Of a DNA stretch of 64,000 nucleotides, positions 1 to 13,900 are shown one piece after another. Position numbers and translations under genes: made by a program. The notes beneath the pieces were generated by a model that saw only the letters and a list, made by a program, of their open reading frames with translations, did no database searches and had not been told where the DNA came from. Source of the stretch: Emydura subglobosa (lineage: Eukaryota > Chordata > Testudines > Chelidae); contig ML679958.1 of assembly GCA_007922225.1 (NCBI GenBank), forward strand, positions 56,190,838 through 56,254,837. The letters run 5' to 3'. Within the stretch, counting starts at the first letter, position 1; every line of letters begins with the position of its first letter.

Positions 1-1300
1 ATTCAAGAACATCATGAGATTTGCAATAGTACTCTGGGGATTATGTTCTTTGCTTTCTGGTGTTTTGAGCCTTTGGGGTTCCTTTGTGTTGTAATTTCAA
101 ACTCATCTCCACAACCTTGAGGACTGGAAACCTCTTTTTATATGAAGAAGAAACTTTCAAATAATACAGTGACTTCAGGAGCTGGGACTTTAGGAAAAAC
201 ACCAACTCTCACGAGTCTAGAACTAAAATTGTGAAAGTTGGCAAGATTGCTGCAAATTAAAGAAACATTAAATGCCTTATTGCAGCACACCTCCAGATAA
301 ATGTGTTAACGCTTAAGAGGGAATAAATGAAGAGGGGCTGATGGTACTGAGCCATTGTTGGCTCAAGGAAAAAGCTATCAGGATAGACAAACTGGCTAAG
401 TCTGTTTGCAGGCTATTTGTAAAACCCTACTGTCACTTTCAGACATTTGCTATCTAATCTGCCTTCTGCTTTACTCAAAGCTATTTCCAGGAAGAGGTTT
501 TCCAAACAGCTCAACTCTAGGTTTAAAGGAGAGGCACCAAAACTCACCTCGTCATTCTGGGGCGTAAGTATTCTATCTGATCTATTTCCCTGATTTGCCT
601 TGTCTTGGTTTATATTGTCCCCTCAAATTAGACCTAGTCCCAGCTACATGTTGTGAACTAGATGCAGCAGTTCATGTCTTCTAAATCACTTCTCTGCAGC
701 AGCTCACCTTCCATCGCTATGTCAAACTCTTGCTTTGCTCTTATTGCACAAGTTTTATCTACCACTTACAGTTAGTAAATCACTGGATTAAAAAACTACA
801 CCTTGTCAGCTTCATATCACAGCCAGCATGTGCTCATGTGTTTATGGATCCGTTTCTTAGCCACTGATTACATTCAGCAACAGAAGCAGAGGAGTAAATT
901 GTCCACTCATTTCATTTACAGTGGGGGAGTGCATGTAAGTCATAATACGTTGGAGGAATTGTTGAAATTAAAAGCTTCAGAGCTGGATACGAAATTGCAT
1001 AAACTCACAGTATTTTCCCTAAAGAAATAGGAATTAACACTTCAAGATGACTAAATGTAATGGTTTGGCCGTAACCAAACTGGCATGAATATACGTCATT
1101 TTACTCCTTTAATGCAGTGAAAGTACACATTCAGGGCCTGTTTTCTTTATTTTTCAAGATTGGCTGCACAATACCAGGAATGTCTAACTTGCACATGCAG
1201 ATACCATGTGGATAGAGGAAATTCAGTATTAGCAGGCATGTATGACCAGTTTTAAGTCTATCTGACCATTTGAATGCACATTTCTGGTATCTGTGACATA
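1..1300. other. Non-coding, nothing recognised
   Basis: AT-rich intergenic-type sequence. Short open frames lack codon bias, splice sites or family similarity. No repeat family was recognised here. Confidence 0.5.
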
Positions 1301-1302
1301 AA

Positions 1303-2098
1303 TCATAGAACTGTAGGACTGGAAGGGACCTTGTGAGGTCATCTTGGTCAGTCCTCTGCACTTATGGCAGGACCAACCATTATTTAGACCAATCCCTGAC
1401 AGGTGTTTGTCTAACCTATTAAAAATTTCCAGTGCTTAACTACCCTGAAAGTTAGGAAGATTTTCCTAATGTCCAACCTAAACTGCCCTTACTGCAATTT
1501 AAGTCCACTGCTTCTTGTCCTATCCTCAGAGGTTAAGGAGAACAATATTTCTCCTTCCTCCTTATGTACTTGAAAACTGTTATCATGTCCCCCACTTAGT
1601 CTTCTCTTCTACAGACTAAACAAATCCAATTTTTTCATTCTTCCCTCATAGATCATGTTTTCTAAACCTTTAATCATTTTTGTTGATCTTTTCTGGACTT
1701 TCTCCAATTTGTCCACATCTTTCCTGAAATGTGGCACCCAGAACTGGACACCACAATACTCCAGTTGAGGTCTTATCAACGTGGAGTAGAGCAGAAGAAT
1801 TACTTCTCGTGTCTTGCTTACAACACTCCTATTAATGCATCCCAGAATGAGGTTCGCTTTTTTTTTTTTTTTTTTTTGCGCAACAGTGTTACATTGCTGA
1901 CTCATATTTAGCTTGTGATCCACTATGATGCCCAGATCTTTCTGCAATACTCTTCCTATGGAGTCATTTCCTATTTTGTACATGTGCAACTGATTGTTCC
2001 TTCCTTAGTCGAGTACTTTGCATTTATCCTTATCCAATTTCCTCCTATTTACTTCAGACCATTTCTCCAGTTTGTCTGGATCAAAGACCCATTGCTTT
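1303..2098 (-). mobile_element. CR1-type LINE, 5'-truncated
   Basis: This is a minus-strand CR1. Its 3' end reads into the typical CR1 tail, seen on the plus strand as ATCATAGAACTGTAGGACTG near 1303. The minus-strand frame at 1989-1609 has the C-terminal part of a CR1 reverse transcriptase ORF: DLGIIVDHKLNMSQQC, LILGCINRSVVSKTREVILL, LIRPQLEYCGVQFW and KLEKVQKRSTKMIKGLE. A run of 20 T at 1858-1877 replaces a few lysine codons and looks like slippage. Everything 5' of this region of the element is missing. Confidence 0.92.
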
Positions 2099-2099
2099 A

Positions 2100-4630
2100 A
2101 AACAATAACTATCCCACACAACACATTTGTACACTGTCAGCCTTTCAAACACAGAGGAGTTTTTATTTACATGCCACTGGCTCGGAGGTTCGGGAATGAA
2201 ATGCAGGCCGATTGCCTTCCAATAGGCGCTGGTTCCACTTCAGCCCCAGGTCAAGGGGACTGACTGACTGGCTCAGAGGGTCCGGTTAAAGAACCTGGAG
2301 TCCAGCATTTTTGGGGGAAGGAGGGAACTGACATATAGCAGAACTAAGAAATGCCCTCTGTTATTCCATAAATGGGGATAACAGGAAAGTGTAAGCATCT
2401 TTCCATGCAAACTTGAAATCCTCTACACTAATTGTCAAAGTGCCTTCAAAGTGTCCTGTTCCCATTCATTGAAATACAGAATGAGTTTCTGTTAGTCCTA
2501 CGCTGTACATTTCCTCCCAAAATGATAGGTGTCATTGAGGAAGAGCACATCCATATTCTACTATAGAATGCAGCTGCAACAAGTATTTCTTTAAAAAAAA
2601 TCTATTTGGGGATTTAAAATATTTATCTATTTAAGGTTTGATTATAAATCACTTGCATTTATCTTTTAAAGGCTTCCAAAGATCATTTCACAAATCTCTA
2701 ATCTGTGGTTTGTGCAGAGTTTTGAAATTAGAAGCAAGCTGTTTTTCATCAAATGTATAATTACCAAAGTAGAACTATACCCAGTGTTGTAGTTTTTCAG
2801 GCTACAAAGAGATTACTGTACTGCTTTCAAACGTCAGGCTTGGGAACACAGGTTTTCATTGTTTATATATGATTATACAGCAGATGGGATATTTAAAACA
2901 AGATTTTTAGGTTTCCCATTGATGCTGATTTGGGAAGAACAGGGAATAGTGATGAACTATGAATGAGACAGAGTTGAGAGTTGGATCGTTTAGTTAGTGT
3001 ATCTGGACTAACAGGAAAATACAGCTCTGAAGAGATGTGATGAGATAAAGAATGTGCCTTGAAGTAAATTTGAGAATGGATATTATTTAAGACACCCTGA
3101 AAATATTATATCTTGGAATTTCTCTTCCGTCCCAAGAGGATATTCATCTTCTCTTCCCAGGAAATAAAGTCAGCCTCTCTCTTTAGCAACCCCACACACT
3201 GACTCCCAGTTTTGCTTAAGTGAAATGCAGCAGCTCGTGCATCAGTGTACATTATGTTGGTTCCATCTGTCAGCTGCAGCTGGGGTGGCTGCAGACATGG
3301 ACAAGGAAACAGCTTTGAGGATTATTATATTTTTTTAAAACTTTCAGCACCCCTCAAACTCTTCAGTGCAATGTGCGGCTGTATTGAAAAAGGAGTGACA
3401 GGCTACTAGGTGACTAGCGTTACGACTAATTGAAGTCTCCACTTGGTAAGTGAACTGTACAACTGCAAAGAACATAAAACCCCAAACATGTCACCTATAG
3501 ATGATGATACTGGGACTACAAACCAAATCGGAGATGAAAAAAGACCGATTATGGACTCTGTTTCTCAAGGGCCAGGCTAATTGCTAGAAATGTCTGTTGT
3601 TTTAGCTCATCTCTGGGGCTGTAACAATAGGCAGCTTTCAGTACAGATATAGACATGAACCCTGGTCTGATGTCAATGGGAGTTCTGTATCTAGATACTT
3701 TTGAAAATCCCACTAGGCACCTAGCTGCATCTTGCGGCATCTAAATACCTTACAAATCTGGCACACTGTATCAACTGGTTTCTTGTGACTGCTCAAACTG
3801 CCACTTTTGGTTATCAAAGACTATATGATACTGCAAAGGATAAAAGTGTTTAATTGGATGTTCTTGTTTCATGAACCATGTGCAGAGTAATAACATGAGA
3901 ATAAATTACACTTGTAAAACTCATCTGGCTCATTATTAAGAGAGCTATTTACAGACATACTGCAGCTAGCATTCTATCCACATCACACAGATTAACCTCC
4001 TGGTGCATCATCAAAATCTGTTCTCCTGCAGCCTGTAAACTGTTCTCCTGCAACCTGGGCTCCTGGGAGAGAAGGAGGGAAAGGAAATTTTAAAACTGCA
4101 CAAGAGGGGATTTGGTGAAACCAATTTTTAAATTTAAGCTTGACAACAGATATGTAACTCATACAGAAAAAATGAAAATAGCTGAAAAATAGATTTGTCA
4201 ACTAATGAACACATGCGAGATAAACTTACAGTCCGCTCCTGGATGCCAAGGAGCATCTGTCAAGTACATTATTTGTTAATTATTCATTCAGCTTTAGTCT
4301 ATTACTAATGCAAGAATAAATAGGTCACAGCGTTAATACTGAGGACAAATCTTGCCTCAGTGAAAGCAACTTGGGTACAAATTCTTCACATAAGGGTGCC
4401 TGAGACATGGCACGAACTGCCAAAATCAGCAGTTATATAAGTAACTCAAGAAGAAGCTGGGCAAATTTCCAAAACTGGAGAGTATGAGGTGGTTTTGGTA
4501 GTAAGATAATGAGCATCTGATGATTGATATTTCTTGGGTTTACAAGACCAAGGAAATATTAGAAAAATGGAGGGGGAGGGTAATGTCTAGCCTGAATGAG
4601 AATTAAATCAATCATCAATCCATTTCTTTT
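2100..4630. other. Non-coding; possible old repeat fragment at about 3590-3770
   Basis: No gene seen. The stretch around 3590-3770, with wording such as GTCAATGGGAGTTC and ACTAGGCACCTAGC, resembles a family that also appears near 13.5 and 21.7 kb. It is too worn to delimit. Confidence 0.35.
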
Positions 4631-4631
4631 T

Positions 4632-4914
4632 TAGTTTGTCTGCACAACGCATTTGTGAGGGGATGGGGGTGATTTGCGAAGTTCCCTTAAGTGCTGCACT
4701 CTAACGTCCCCGTGTAGACCTTAGTGGTGTGAACTAAATGGAACCTAATTTGCATCGTTGGTGTCCTTTCTTGGACTACTTTAAACACAAACGAGGTATC
4801 TTTTAGTTTGTGCCAGCAGGATCTACATGTGGCAATTGGAGTGCAGCACATTAGAGTGTTTTCCAGAGCTCACCTCCCCTCAAATGAGCTTTACCAGACT
4901 GTGTAGACAAGCCC
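4632..4914. mobile_element. MITE-like element with short terminal inverted repeats
   Basis: The left end GTTTGTCTGCACA (4634-4646) is inverted at the right end as TGTGTAGACAAG (4900-4911). Internally, AGTGCTGCACTC and GAGTGCAGCAC are also opposed. This is the layout of a non-autonomous DNA transposon. Similar ends occur near 47991-48244. No coding capacity and no clear target duplication were seen. Confidence 0.6.
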
Positions 4915-7900
4915 ATGGTGTAATGGTGTGCCTAAGAGAGCATTGCCTCCAGACTGCTTCAAGTGTGTTACCAGCACGTCTTCAGCAGACCACCATTCAG
5001 CCTTACTGACTCTAGGAGAATTACAGGGGATATAATTTCACTTGGCTGGGCTGTTTGCAAACAGTTTTTCAGTGGACAGTACTAGGCAGAAAGGGGTGCA
5101 ATTCTCAGGAGTAACTGAGATCAGTGGCATTACACAGTATAAAATGGAGAGATGAGAACCCAGAGCCAGCAATGCTATCCTTTAACATGGCTGTACAGTG
5201 CTAGTTCTAGGGGGCCCTGAGTCTTGATTGGTGGGCCTTGGTGTTACTGCAGTACAAATAATTCAAACACTTCTAATGCCGGCCTGACTGGTCCCGATTA
5301 CAAAAAGCGAATCCTTTTAAAACCTTACTCAAATACCCTCTCAGCCAGAGCGTGCCCTGCTGCTGATGTGATTGTGAATTTGGGTGCTTTGGAGGCAAAC
5401 TCTAGTTGGGATAAAAATAGACAAGCTTATTTGTATTTACTGTGAAGGGGTGGAACCACAAAAGGGAGCCCTACAGCTGTGGCTGGTCTCCTATATGGAA
5501 TCCTCTATCATGAAGCTGTTGTTTTTAGATGCGCTGTAACATTTGGTGCTTTTTTCAGAGGCTACCTGATAATGCTTCAAGTCTTTAGTGAGCTTGGAGC
5601 ATTTAAACATCACTAAAGTCAGTTTAAACAATGTTCCCCGCCTCATCTGTCCTGAAACTGTGAAACCTGAAAACTGTTTGGATTTATGTCATGTTACGCC
5701 ATCGCTGTAGTGTGACGTCTCAGATCTCTGAGAAATTGCAAGTTTCTCTTTTCCCAACTACTAATATAGGTTTTGTCATCTTAAAAAAGCCATGATTTGC
5801 CAGCCACCACCATATAATTACCACACCATTGCCACTTATTTCCTGTTACAAGTAGAGATGAAAACTGAGTTTCTCAGCTACTACCCCGTTACAGTGCTAT
5901 CTGGCATCTTGATAAATACCCATTCTACCACCCATACAGGTGAATGCTACAAAAAAAGTGAAAGATTCCACCTCTTGGGCTCGACTCTCAACCCCGGCTA
6001 AACCCAATTGTGCTGTTCCTTTAAGGCAAGGAAAATTTAAAGCTGCCTTTTTTCTACAATACTTGAATCTTCTCTCCTCCCTCCCTACCCCCCCCCCCCA
6101 CACTGCATGGGGGCAGGCCAAGGATGAGAGGAGAAGTGATGGTGTGTTCTAGTCATCTTGGGCTATTGCTAAAGTTCTTCTAGCACCTGTTCCAGCAGAT
6201 GTGTTAAAACAGCCCTGTGGCTGCTCTGGGGTCTGGTTGAACAACCATAGGATTTGGAAGAAGCAGAAGGATGCTCGAGAGCTACTTTTGCTTTCACGTG
6301 AGTACTGAGCTCCTTATCTCTGTCCCTACCTAGGTTTTTCACATGGTATCTCAACGTCAATGGACTGGGTTGAGACCAGTGCAAGTGAAATCAGGCTGGT
6401 GCCAAAGAGCAAAGGGGCTCTATTATAGTTCAACACCATATTGGTAGGAGAGGCCTTGGCCTGATATTTGCCAATATTCTTGCACTGTAGCAGGGAGACT
6501 TAATGAAAGAGGGCACCTGGCACATCAAAAACCTTAGACTACTCTCTCCTCTTGTGATGTTTTTTAAATTTATTTGCATGGTTTATATAAAAACCACACT
6601 CCCAACACACACACACAACCCTAAAGGGGCAAGTGACTCTACTTTGTTGACACAACTTCATGTTTTGTCAACAGCTGTTTCTACTACAGACAATTAGTTG
6701 GTATTAGCTTGCTCCAACAATGACATATAAGTAGCATCCCATTCCAGCTGCAGTGCAGAGGTGAGAATTTGATGACAAGTCTGCATGATAAGGCATCCCC
6801 ACAAGCAAATGCCCATCACACATCTGTCTATACATCATTCATATTGAGATGACATAAATAGAGGAGAAACATTAGAACCAAAGTGTCTAGTGTTCCAGAG
6901 AAATAATATAATTGCACCAGAATAGCAGCTCTGCTTTGAGCAACAACCCATAGACTTGATTATGTTTTGTTTAAGGCCACTCAGGGAAATAGTTTAGTTA
7001 TTTTATTGCTTATTGAAAATAGTTCTCTGTGTCTTTGCCCTGTCTGGAGAACTTGTTTAATCTTTTTGCTTGTTAGTGTTAGCACAAGCTCAGATGATCA
7101 GTTGATGATAATTTGGGAGCAATGGCACAGGAGTTAGTCATACTCTAAATACAGCTAACTTGAACTGCTGCTGGTTGTGTCTCAGGAAAATGCATGGCAT
7201 CTGCATTGATCTGATGTGTGTCTTCTTGCTACTGTGTCCACCAGAGAAAATGACCACCGGAACATATCATACTACAGGCTCAAATCAACTGTAACCCTAG
7301 TTACAAATTTAGCATATGGCAAACTTACTACTTTACAACTATCTAGGACCGTTCCATTGAAATATTTCTAGCCCCAAACCCTTGTTAGTCAAAACTATTT
7401 TAATTACTAGTCTTTTAATAACATCTTAATAACGGTCCTTGGACATAATCAAATACTGTACAGCAACACTTCAGTTCCCTCAAAAAGACTTTGTCGAAAG
7501 CAGTTGATGAGAAAGTTTCTTTCTAGGCCAGGGGTAGGTACGTCTCTTCAGAGATAAATTGCAGCATCAAGTCCTGGATTTATGAAGACACTGATGATGT
7601 GGAAGAAGTTATTGATTATTTGGGATAAAAATGATCAACAATCCAATAAGAGACTGCATAATATAGTGCAGAATGCCAGAGAAAAGACTCTTAAATAGAA
7701 CCGGAGCCAGTTGGGACTGAATGAGGCCTGGTCTATATGTAAGCAGCTTTTCTATGTTGGTTGAGAGTGTGACAAAATTGGGTATTAGCAACACAGCAAA
7801 AGAACTCTGAGATAAACTGCCTCTACACTAGAAGTTCAGAGGGGTCCAAATAAATGGACTGCAGTTTTGCAACATCTAGTTTCGGTGGCGTGAGGAAAAT

Positions 7901-8440
7901 GGAGCCATTTAAACGTATTTTAACTAAAAAATTCATCAGACCCTAGACTTTTATTTTGAGAGACGTTGACTGAACTCTGACATTTACTTGCTTTGCAGCC
8001 TGAGCTTTTCCCACATTCACACACATGCTTTTGCTAAGAAAAAAAATCAGAGAAACAAAGTGTCTTTTGTTAACCTAATTGGCTGTCCTTAAATATCCTA
8101 AGACTCTGCTGAATACTGGAAAAGGTTTCATGACCTCAATTTAGCTGTCTTTTTCTTCTAAGCTCCACCCAATCATGGTTGGAATTTGCAGAATATTGAG
8201 TGGCAACCACATGCCATGATTTCATACACTCTTGACAACATGGGGACTTTGATTGTTGGATGCAGTCGTCTTTTTAGATTTCCATTTGTTATGTAAAGTC
8301 TGGACAAATATAACAGAATGTTGGGTTTGAACAGTCTGTACTAGGCTGGCAGAATCTAAGGCCTTGTGGAGGAAGCATGCAGAACGCCTCTGAGTCACCC
8401 TTAGATCAGGTGCTATAGCCACAAATAAAGATGCAAAATA
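4915..8440. other. Non-coding; weak repeat traces
   Basis: No gene seen. Traces include a 12-base C run at 6088-6099, a short CA repeat at 6606-6617 and a possible MITE end pair between about 7727 (CCTGGTCTATAT) and 7835 (CTCTACACTAG). None is firm. Confidence 0.4.
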
Positions 8441-8900
8441 ATTAATTAGTGTTGACTCATGTTGGCATTTAGATCTTGTTGGCACCAACCAGAATATGAT
8501 GGCTTGGCGTGTTGCTTTAGAACAAAGGAAACTAGTGGCTGGGACAGAAAAGGTTCAGTAGGAAGCCTTAGGAACAAGCTTGAGATACCAATAAAGCCAA
8601 ACCTTCAAAAGGGGGTAAGTTTGGACTATGATGTAGGTATAGCTTCTGTTCAGAGCAAGGCGGGAATGCCACCAGCTGGGTTCTGGCCTTCCTAAAACCA
8701 TGAAAAAGTGTGAGATGTGTCTGAAGGAGAGTTGCTTCTCTTCCAAAGGGTAGAGCCAATAGTGGACAGACCAACATAGAGGACGGGTCTCTCCCTGACC
8801 AATAGCACTGCATAAAAGAGAAGCTAGATAACAAAAGAATAAATACTCATTTACTCAATCTCCTCTCTGTCCTCACTCGCACAACTCATTCTTTCTATTA
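8440..8900 (+). mobile_element. Possible LTR fragment
   Basis: The order CCAAT (8799), CATAAAAGAG (8812-8821) and AATAAA (about 8839) followed by pyrimidine-rich sequence resembles the promoter and polyadenylation part of a retroviral-type LTR. I could not find matching TG...CA ends, a target duplication or internal genes, so a chance arrangement is possible. Confidence 0.25.
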
Positions 8901-9010
8901 GCTCTCTCTTCATTCACCCTCATTCTCCACCTTCACTCTACCTCCCTTTCTTTTTTCTTCCATCTCTCTCTCTCTGTCTCTCCCCTCCCTCTCCTCACTT
9001 TCACTTTGTT
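8861..9010. repeat. Pyrimidine-rich tract
   Basis: About 150 bp of nearly pure C/T on the plus strand, including CTCTCTCTCTCTGTCTCTCC around 8965. Low-complexity sequence. Confidence 0.7.
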
Positions 9011-10235
9011 TTCCAGCCACTTTCTCTAGTTTCCCTAGTAACCCTGCTCTCATAGCTTTCTTCATTACCTAACAACCTTAAGGCTGCTCTAAATTATGCT
9101 AGGAGCCAAACCAGTCCTGGTGATCAAGGGAAGCTGTCAAAGGTATATGATAAATGCAATGTATCACGTGGCTATTGCCATCATAGATGTGGGCTGAGTG
9201 TTTATATAATGTAGGGATGGAGTTTACAGAGTATTTCACAGCAATCTGATGTGATGTTTTATTTACATGACTAATGCTTAGATGAAAAGATGATATAGAG
9301 CGGTGGGATTACCTGATGCACAACAGGAAGAATTTGCCAAGCATAGGGAGAAGCATGGAGAAAAGAGAGAAAGAGACAGAAAGGCACTTCACATTGCCAT
9401 TACTAAGATATTTTTCTAAGAAAAAATGAGTGCAGCAATTATAGTTATAATAAGTTAGAATCAGGCAGAAGCCAATAGAACAGTTTGTCTAAGAAGGAAA
9501 GACAGGACACATTTTGAACATCTCATTTAGCATTACTTTAACCACAAGGTTGCATTTTGTTAGGAGACAACAAATAGTCCCAGGTTTGGGCACACCAGAT
9601 CCTGTGGACTATTACTTAGGTGGAAGGTAAGCTACATCCTCTTTTTGCTATACCATGTTCCTGTACTTTATATTGTAAGTTGTTAGGAGCAAAGAGTGTC
9701 TTATGTTCTGCAAAATGCTGTGTTATCTATGACACTATAGAGATGCTTAATAATAAAACAAAGCTGGAAATCATGAAAAGTAATGTGTTTTCTATAGCAC
9801 TGCATGCAGACTCGTCTAGCTATCTTTGAATGGTGCTATGCTATGTTTGAAAAGAAAAAAATTCATGAGGACCTCAGGCTACACTTAAAAAGAAATCCAG
9901 AGAACTGAAGAGCCAGTTTTCTTTGCCTAGAGAACCCTGCAACTTACACCTTACAGACAGTAAGTTAAATATGGGAAAAACCCACTGTTTCTTTTACCTG
10001 GGCTGGGTCTGGTTTGTATTTTTCTTTGTAATTTATAAGCTTTGCACCATAATAGTTTGAAAAGAAAAAAAATGTTTTCAGGGCTTACTCTTTCTGTTGC
10101 ACACTGAAATGTATAGTTAGAAATGACTCCATTTTCATTTATCTGTCACTTTTTAACTGGAGTAACACAGCCTATATAAGATTGTTTGTTTTTTTAAACT
10201 GACAGTTTAAGTACAGTGGTACCACAGATAAAGGC
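9011..10235. other. Non-coding, nothing recognised
   Basis: No gene or clear repeat seen. Open frames here are short and without similarity to a known family. Confidence 0.45.
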
Positions 10236-10440
10236 AGGATGGTCTTGTGGTTATGGACAAGACCTAAGCCATAGAAAATGTGGGTTCTAGTCTTAGTCTT
10301 GTTACAAACTTGTAGTATGACGTTGGGCACATTATTTAATCTTTGTGCTTCAATTTCCTCGCCTGTAACATGCAGATAATAAACTATTTCTCTACTTCAG
10401 AGAAGTTAACAAGACAAGCCTTGTTGAGGCTAAATTAACT
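10236..10440 (+). mobile_element. MIR / CORE-SINE copy
   Basis: Plus-strand MIR order is preserved: a tRNA-like head (GGTCTTGTGGTTATGGACAA), then GTTGGGCACATTATTTAATC, then TTCAATTTCCTCGCCTGTAA and an AT-rich tail. It is recognisable though diverged. Confidence 0.8.
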
Positions 10441-11941
10441 AAGGTTTGTTAATATCCTCAAAGAAATACATGTGTTTTGGATTAAGATGAATGTCTCCTC
10501 TCAATAATAATGTATTTTCCCCCTAAAGCAAGCACATACAATTCAGTGCTTCATCGCACAACTCAAAATGTAGCAATCGCAGTAATATTTTACTTACAGT
10601 GGAAAGTTTCATTCACCTCTAAATAATCCCTTTTCTGCTTTGAATAGATATTAATCCTATTTTTGACAGTGGTCTTTTCAGTTTAACTCATTTTAATAGC
10701 ATTTTATGGTAATTTTCTTGACCAGCTTATTAAGCAACATGATAGAGTATTACAAGCAGACAGTGGTTTGGATAAAGTCCAAGGATAATAATATTTACTT
10801 GGTTAGGCAAATGTGTTACAATATATGGTACAGGCCTGTGAAGCAAGGATGTACCATCTTTTTTTCCTATTATGAATTAATCATGTTGGATGTGGTCTGA
10901 ATATAGTATATAAACAGCTGCAATTCAGGCTTGGATTGGTTTTATGCTATTAGGGCCCTCTTCAGATGTTTCCTAATTGAGAATAAAAGAATGGGGCTGG
11001 TTGTCCCTGTATGGGATACTGTAGCATATAATGTATTAACTGGATTTTTCCATATTTGAGTTATATTGGAGACTTCTTGTAGCAGAGAAAGTGTTTTCAT
11101 ATTTGAACAGTGCCAAGCACAGTCAGCATTTAAGAAATAAACTATAACAACAACAATGATGCTGAACTATAGGCCATTGACTAGCACTCTTTTCTAGCAC
11201 CAGAAAAGGAAGATTCAGCTAGTTCAGAACATACTTTCAGAGCAGAGAATTAGTCTGGCCTGTCAGGTTTAAATTTGATTACTTTTCACTTGGACTTTCC
11301 TATATATTCAGATATTCCCGGCTCTACTTCTCCAGGTGTCTAGCCTTACAATAGCTTTACACTCTGCAACAAAAAGCATGGTGGTAGTTTGGTAAAACAA
11401 AATAGATACACTATGTACACCCCCCAATCCTTCTTATTCAATGTTTCTTAACGCTGCTCTGACTTTCGTTGTCATCATGCCAAGTGCTAATGACTGAATG
11501 GGAAACCCCCGCAACGAGCACTTTCCTCTTCTGCCCTGTGGATAACGTCAGGCCTGACCTAGAGGAACCACCCTGAGTCGGAAGGGAGAGTCAGTAGCTC
11601 AGGGTTTTACTTTAACCAGAACCAATTACACTTGCCAAATTGTGCTTAATTGCATGTGGGGAGTCTTTTTTATGTATTTTTTCCCTCTCTGACATGTCCT
11701 GATTTGACTTAGCTCAATTCTAATATTCCACTTTCATGAAATGCAAGTGAAAAGGCCAGGGCCTTATGCACTAGTCTGTCAAGATTTTTGCATTTTGAAG
11801 TCCTCTTGACTATATTTATGTTTAAGCACATTAGTAACTCTTCAGACTTGATCTGGTTAATAGGCATATATTGTGTTTGATGGGAGTCTGGAAGCGATTG
11901 TGATGGGAGTATTAAAATACCTAAGTGTGGCATATGGGAGG
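10441..11941. other. Non-coding, nothing recognised
   Basis: AT-rich sequence with no supported gene or repeat. Confidence 0.45.
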
Positions 11942-12065
11942 TAGGGTGACCAGATATCCCCATTTTATAGGGACAGTTCTGATATTCAGGGCTTTGTCCT
12001 ATATACAAGCCTACTACCACCTACCCCCTGTCCTGATTTGTCATACTTGCTATCTGGTCACCCTA
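11942..12065. mobile_element. MITE with perfect 15 bp terminal inverted repeats
   Basis: TAGGGTGACCAGATA at 11942-11956 is exactly inverted at 12051-12065. The element is 124 bp with no coding capacity. A related copy lies at 26462-26696. The flanks do not show an unambiguous 8 bp duplication, so the superfamily is undecided. Confidence 0.8.
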
Positions 12066-13440
12066 GGTGGGGGAGAGAGAAAGCACAAAGCAGCTAGCCT
12101 AGATGTAAGATTATATATGTAAGAGCAATGGCAAAATAGCTCCTCATTGAGATCTGGGGGGGACCCTGGCATTCATGCAGACTCATTGAGTTCAGTGGAA
12201 CTCAGCTCAGGTAGTAGGCAAAATGTATTAGATTGCTGGAGCAGGGCCATAGTTTGTAGGATGAGCAGAACCTCAAGATCTCTACTGGGCCTTGTCTTAG
12301 AGCTTTCTAACTTAGAGTAAAGGCCTGCTGCTGTTCCCACAGAAGTCAGTGACAGAAGTCACATTTCCTCCAGTTTGGAGTCCACTTAGGAGAAAATTGC
12401 TTATGTTCCCACTACGGAAAAAAATAGTTTTGAGATGTCTCTGGGCTACACGCTGCCTTTGATTGCTGCTCAATGGAGTTACACCATTGATGGTCATGGT
12501 TTTGCCGAAAAAGGGAAAGACACTTTCTTCTGAAGTAGAGTAACCACCTCTGGGGCTGTTGTCATGGCAACAAAAAGTTTCTGGCTGGAAGAGCCATCAA
12601 GTGTCATCAACTGCTCTGTCCAGAGACCAAAAAGAGATTGCTGAATAAGCAACCTCTATAGTAGGTTGGAATAGCTATTGTAATCTGTTTATGAATAGTT
12701 CTGTGGTAACAAACTCTCTCTCTGTGACAAGCAGGTTCCAAAAAAGGCTATTGTAAGTCACCAGCGTCATCCATTGTCTTAGGTTTGCAGCTCAACACTG
12801 TAGAATGGGAACACCTGCAGCTCGGCTTTGTAGATGATTTCTAAGGCAGTTCAAAGACTATTATGCATTTAAAAAAATCCATTATTTATAAGTATAACAG
12901 GTCAGAAGAGATGGGTTAAACATGATTAATTTATTTACATGCACAAATGGAAAAATGTTACACACACCCATGAGACGAGCATTCTGTATAAGATATTTAA
13001 TGTTAGCCCAGGAAAGTTATACGAAAAATCAATCTAACTTCTTAACATTATCTTAAGAACTGTGACAATAATTAAGTTTCTCTACATTTGCCCACTGTTA
13101 AGTGTACCTCAGACCAAATAAATCCTGCCCTCCCCCAGAACTCCTCCCCTGGTCTGGGATTTGGGGGAAGTCTCTTTTCTAAGCCTCTCCAGGACTGTTG
13201 AACATTAGGCGCCAATTCTCCTCTTACTTACTCTGCTGGAATCAGAAGCAGCCATGCAGAAATCAGTGAAGATATACACATGCAAGAGGAATGGAGAGTC
13301 GATATATAGTGACTAAGTCTCTGAGTGGATCCATTCTTCAGTTGGAGCTAAATTCTGTTAGCAATGGATTTATTCTGAATTTGCACTACTGTTAGAGCAG
13401 AGTTGGGTCCATAGGCCAAGATATTTTTTTGGGGGAAAAA
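12066..13440. other. Non-coding, nothing recognised
   Basis: No gene or clear repeat seen. Short open frames are not supported. Confidence 0.45.
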
Positions 13441-13900
13441 AGATTGTTAGCCTCCTAAATCCACATTTAGATGCTTAAATAACTCTCCCGTTCACCCGAT
13501 TTCAGACAGAGCTTGGTACCCAGCAGCTCCTAGGCCCAAATCCACAAAGGTGCTTTGGCGCCTAACCCCAAATTCAGACATTTAAATCCCAGTTTTATGA
13601 TCCACTACCCTCCATAAAACTCCGCTCTGCTGCTGCCTAACCTATATTTTTTATGTAAAAGTTCCCTAGTTACCCATGTTTCTCCCTCTGGGCATGTGCA
13701 CTTCCAGGCATCCAGACACCTTTCTTCAATAGAAGCTCCCCAAGTGATCCAAGAACCAGGAGAAGATAGGCAGAGGAGCACCTCCCTCACCTGTGGGAGC
13801 TGATCTAATAGGGCTGCTCAGAGCCTGCTCACTGGATTGGGTCCCATTCAATAGGTGGCTGGAGGAGAAGGCTGCTGCTACCCACTTTATAGTGTTGACA
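13440..13900 (-). repeat. Interspersed repeat, copy 1
   Basis: Shares features with 21225-21815 in the opposite orientation: GGCGCCTAACC-type and CCCAAATCCACAAAG wording at one side and opposed GGGCATGTGC / ATGCATGCCC wording further in. The family was not named. The open frames across it are inside the repeat. Confidence 0.5.
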
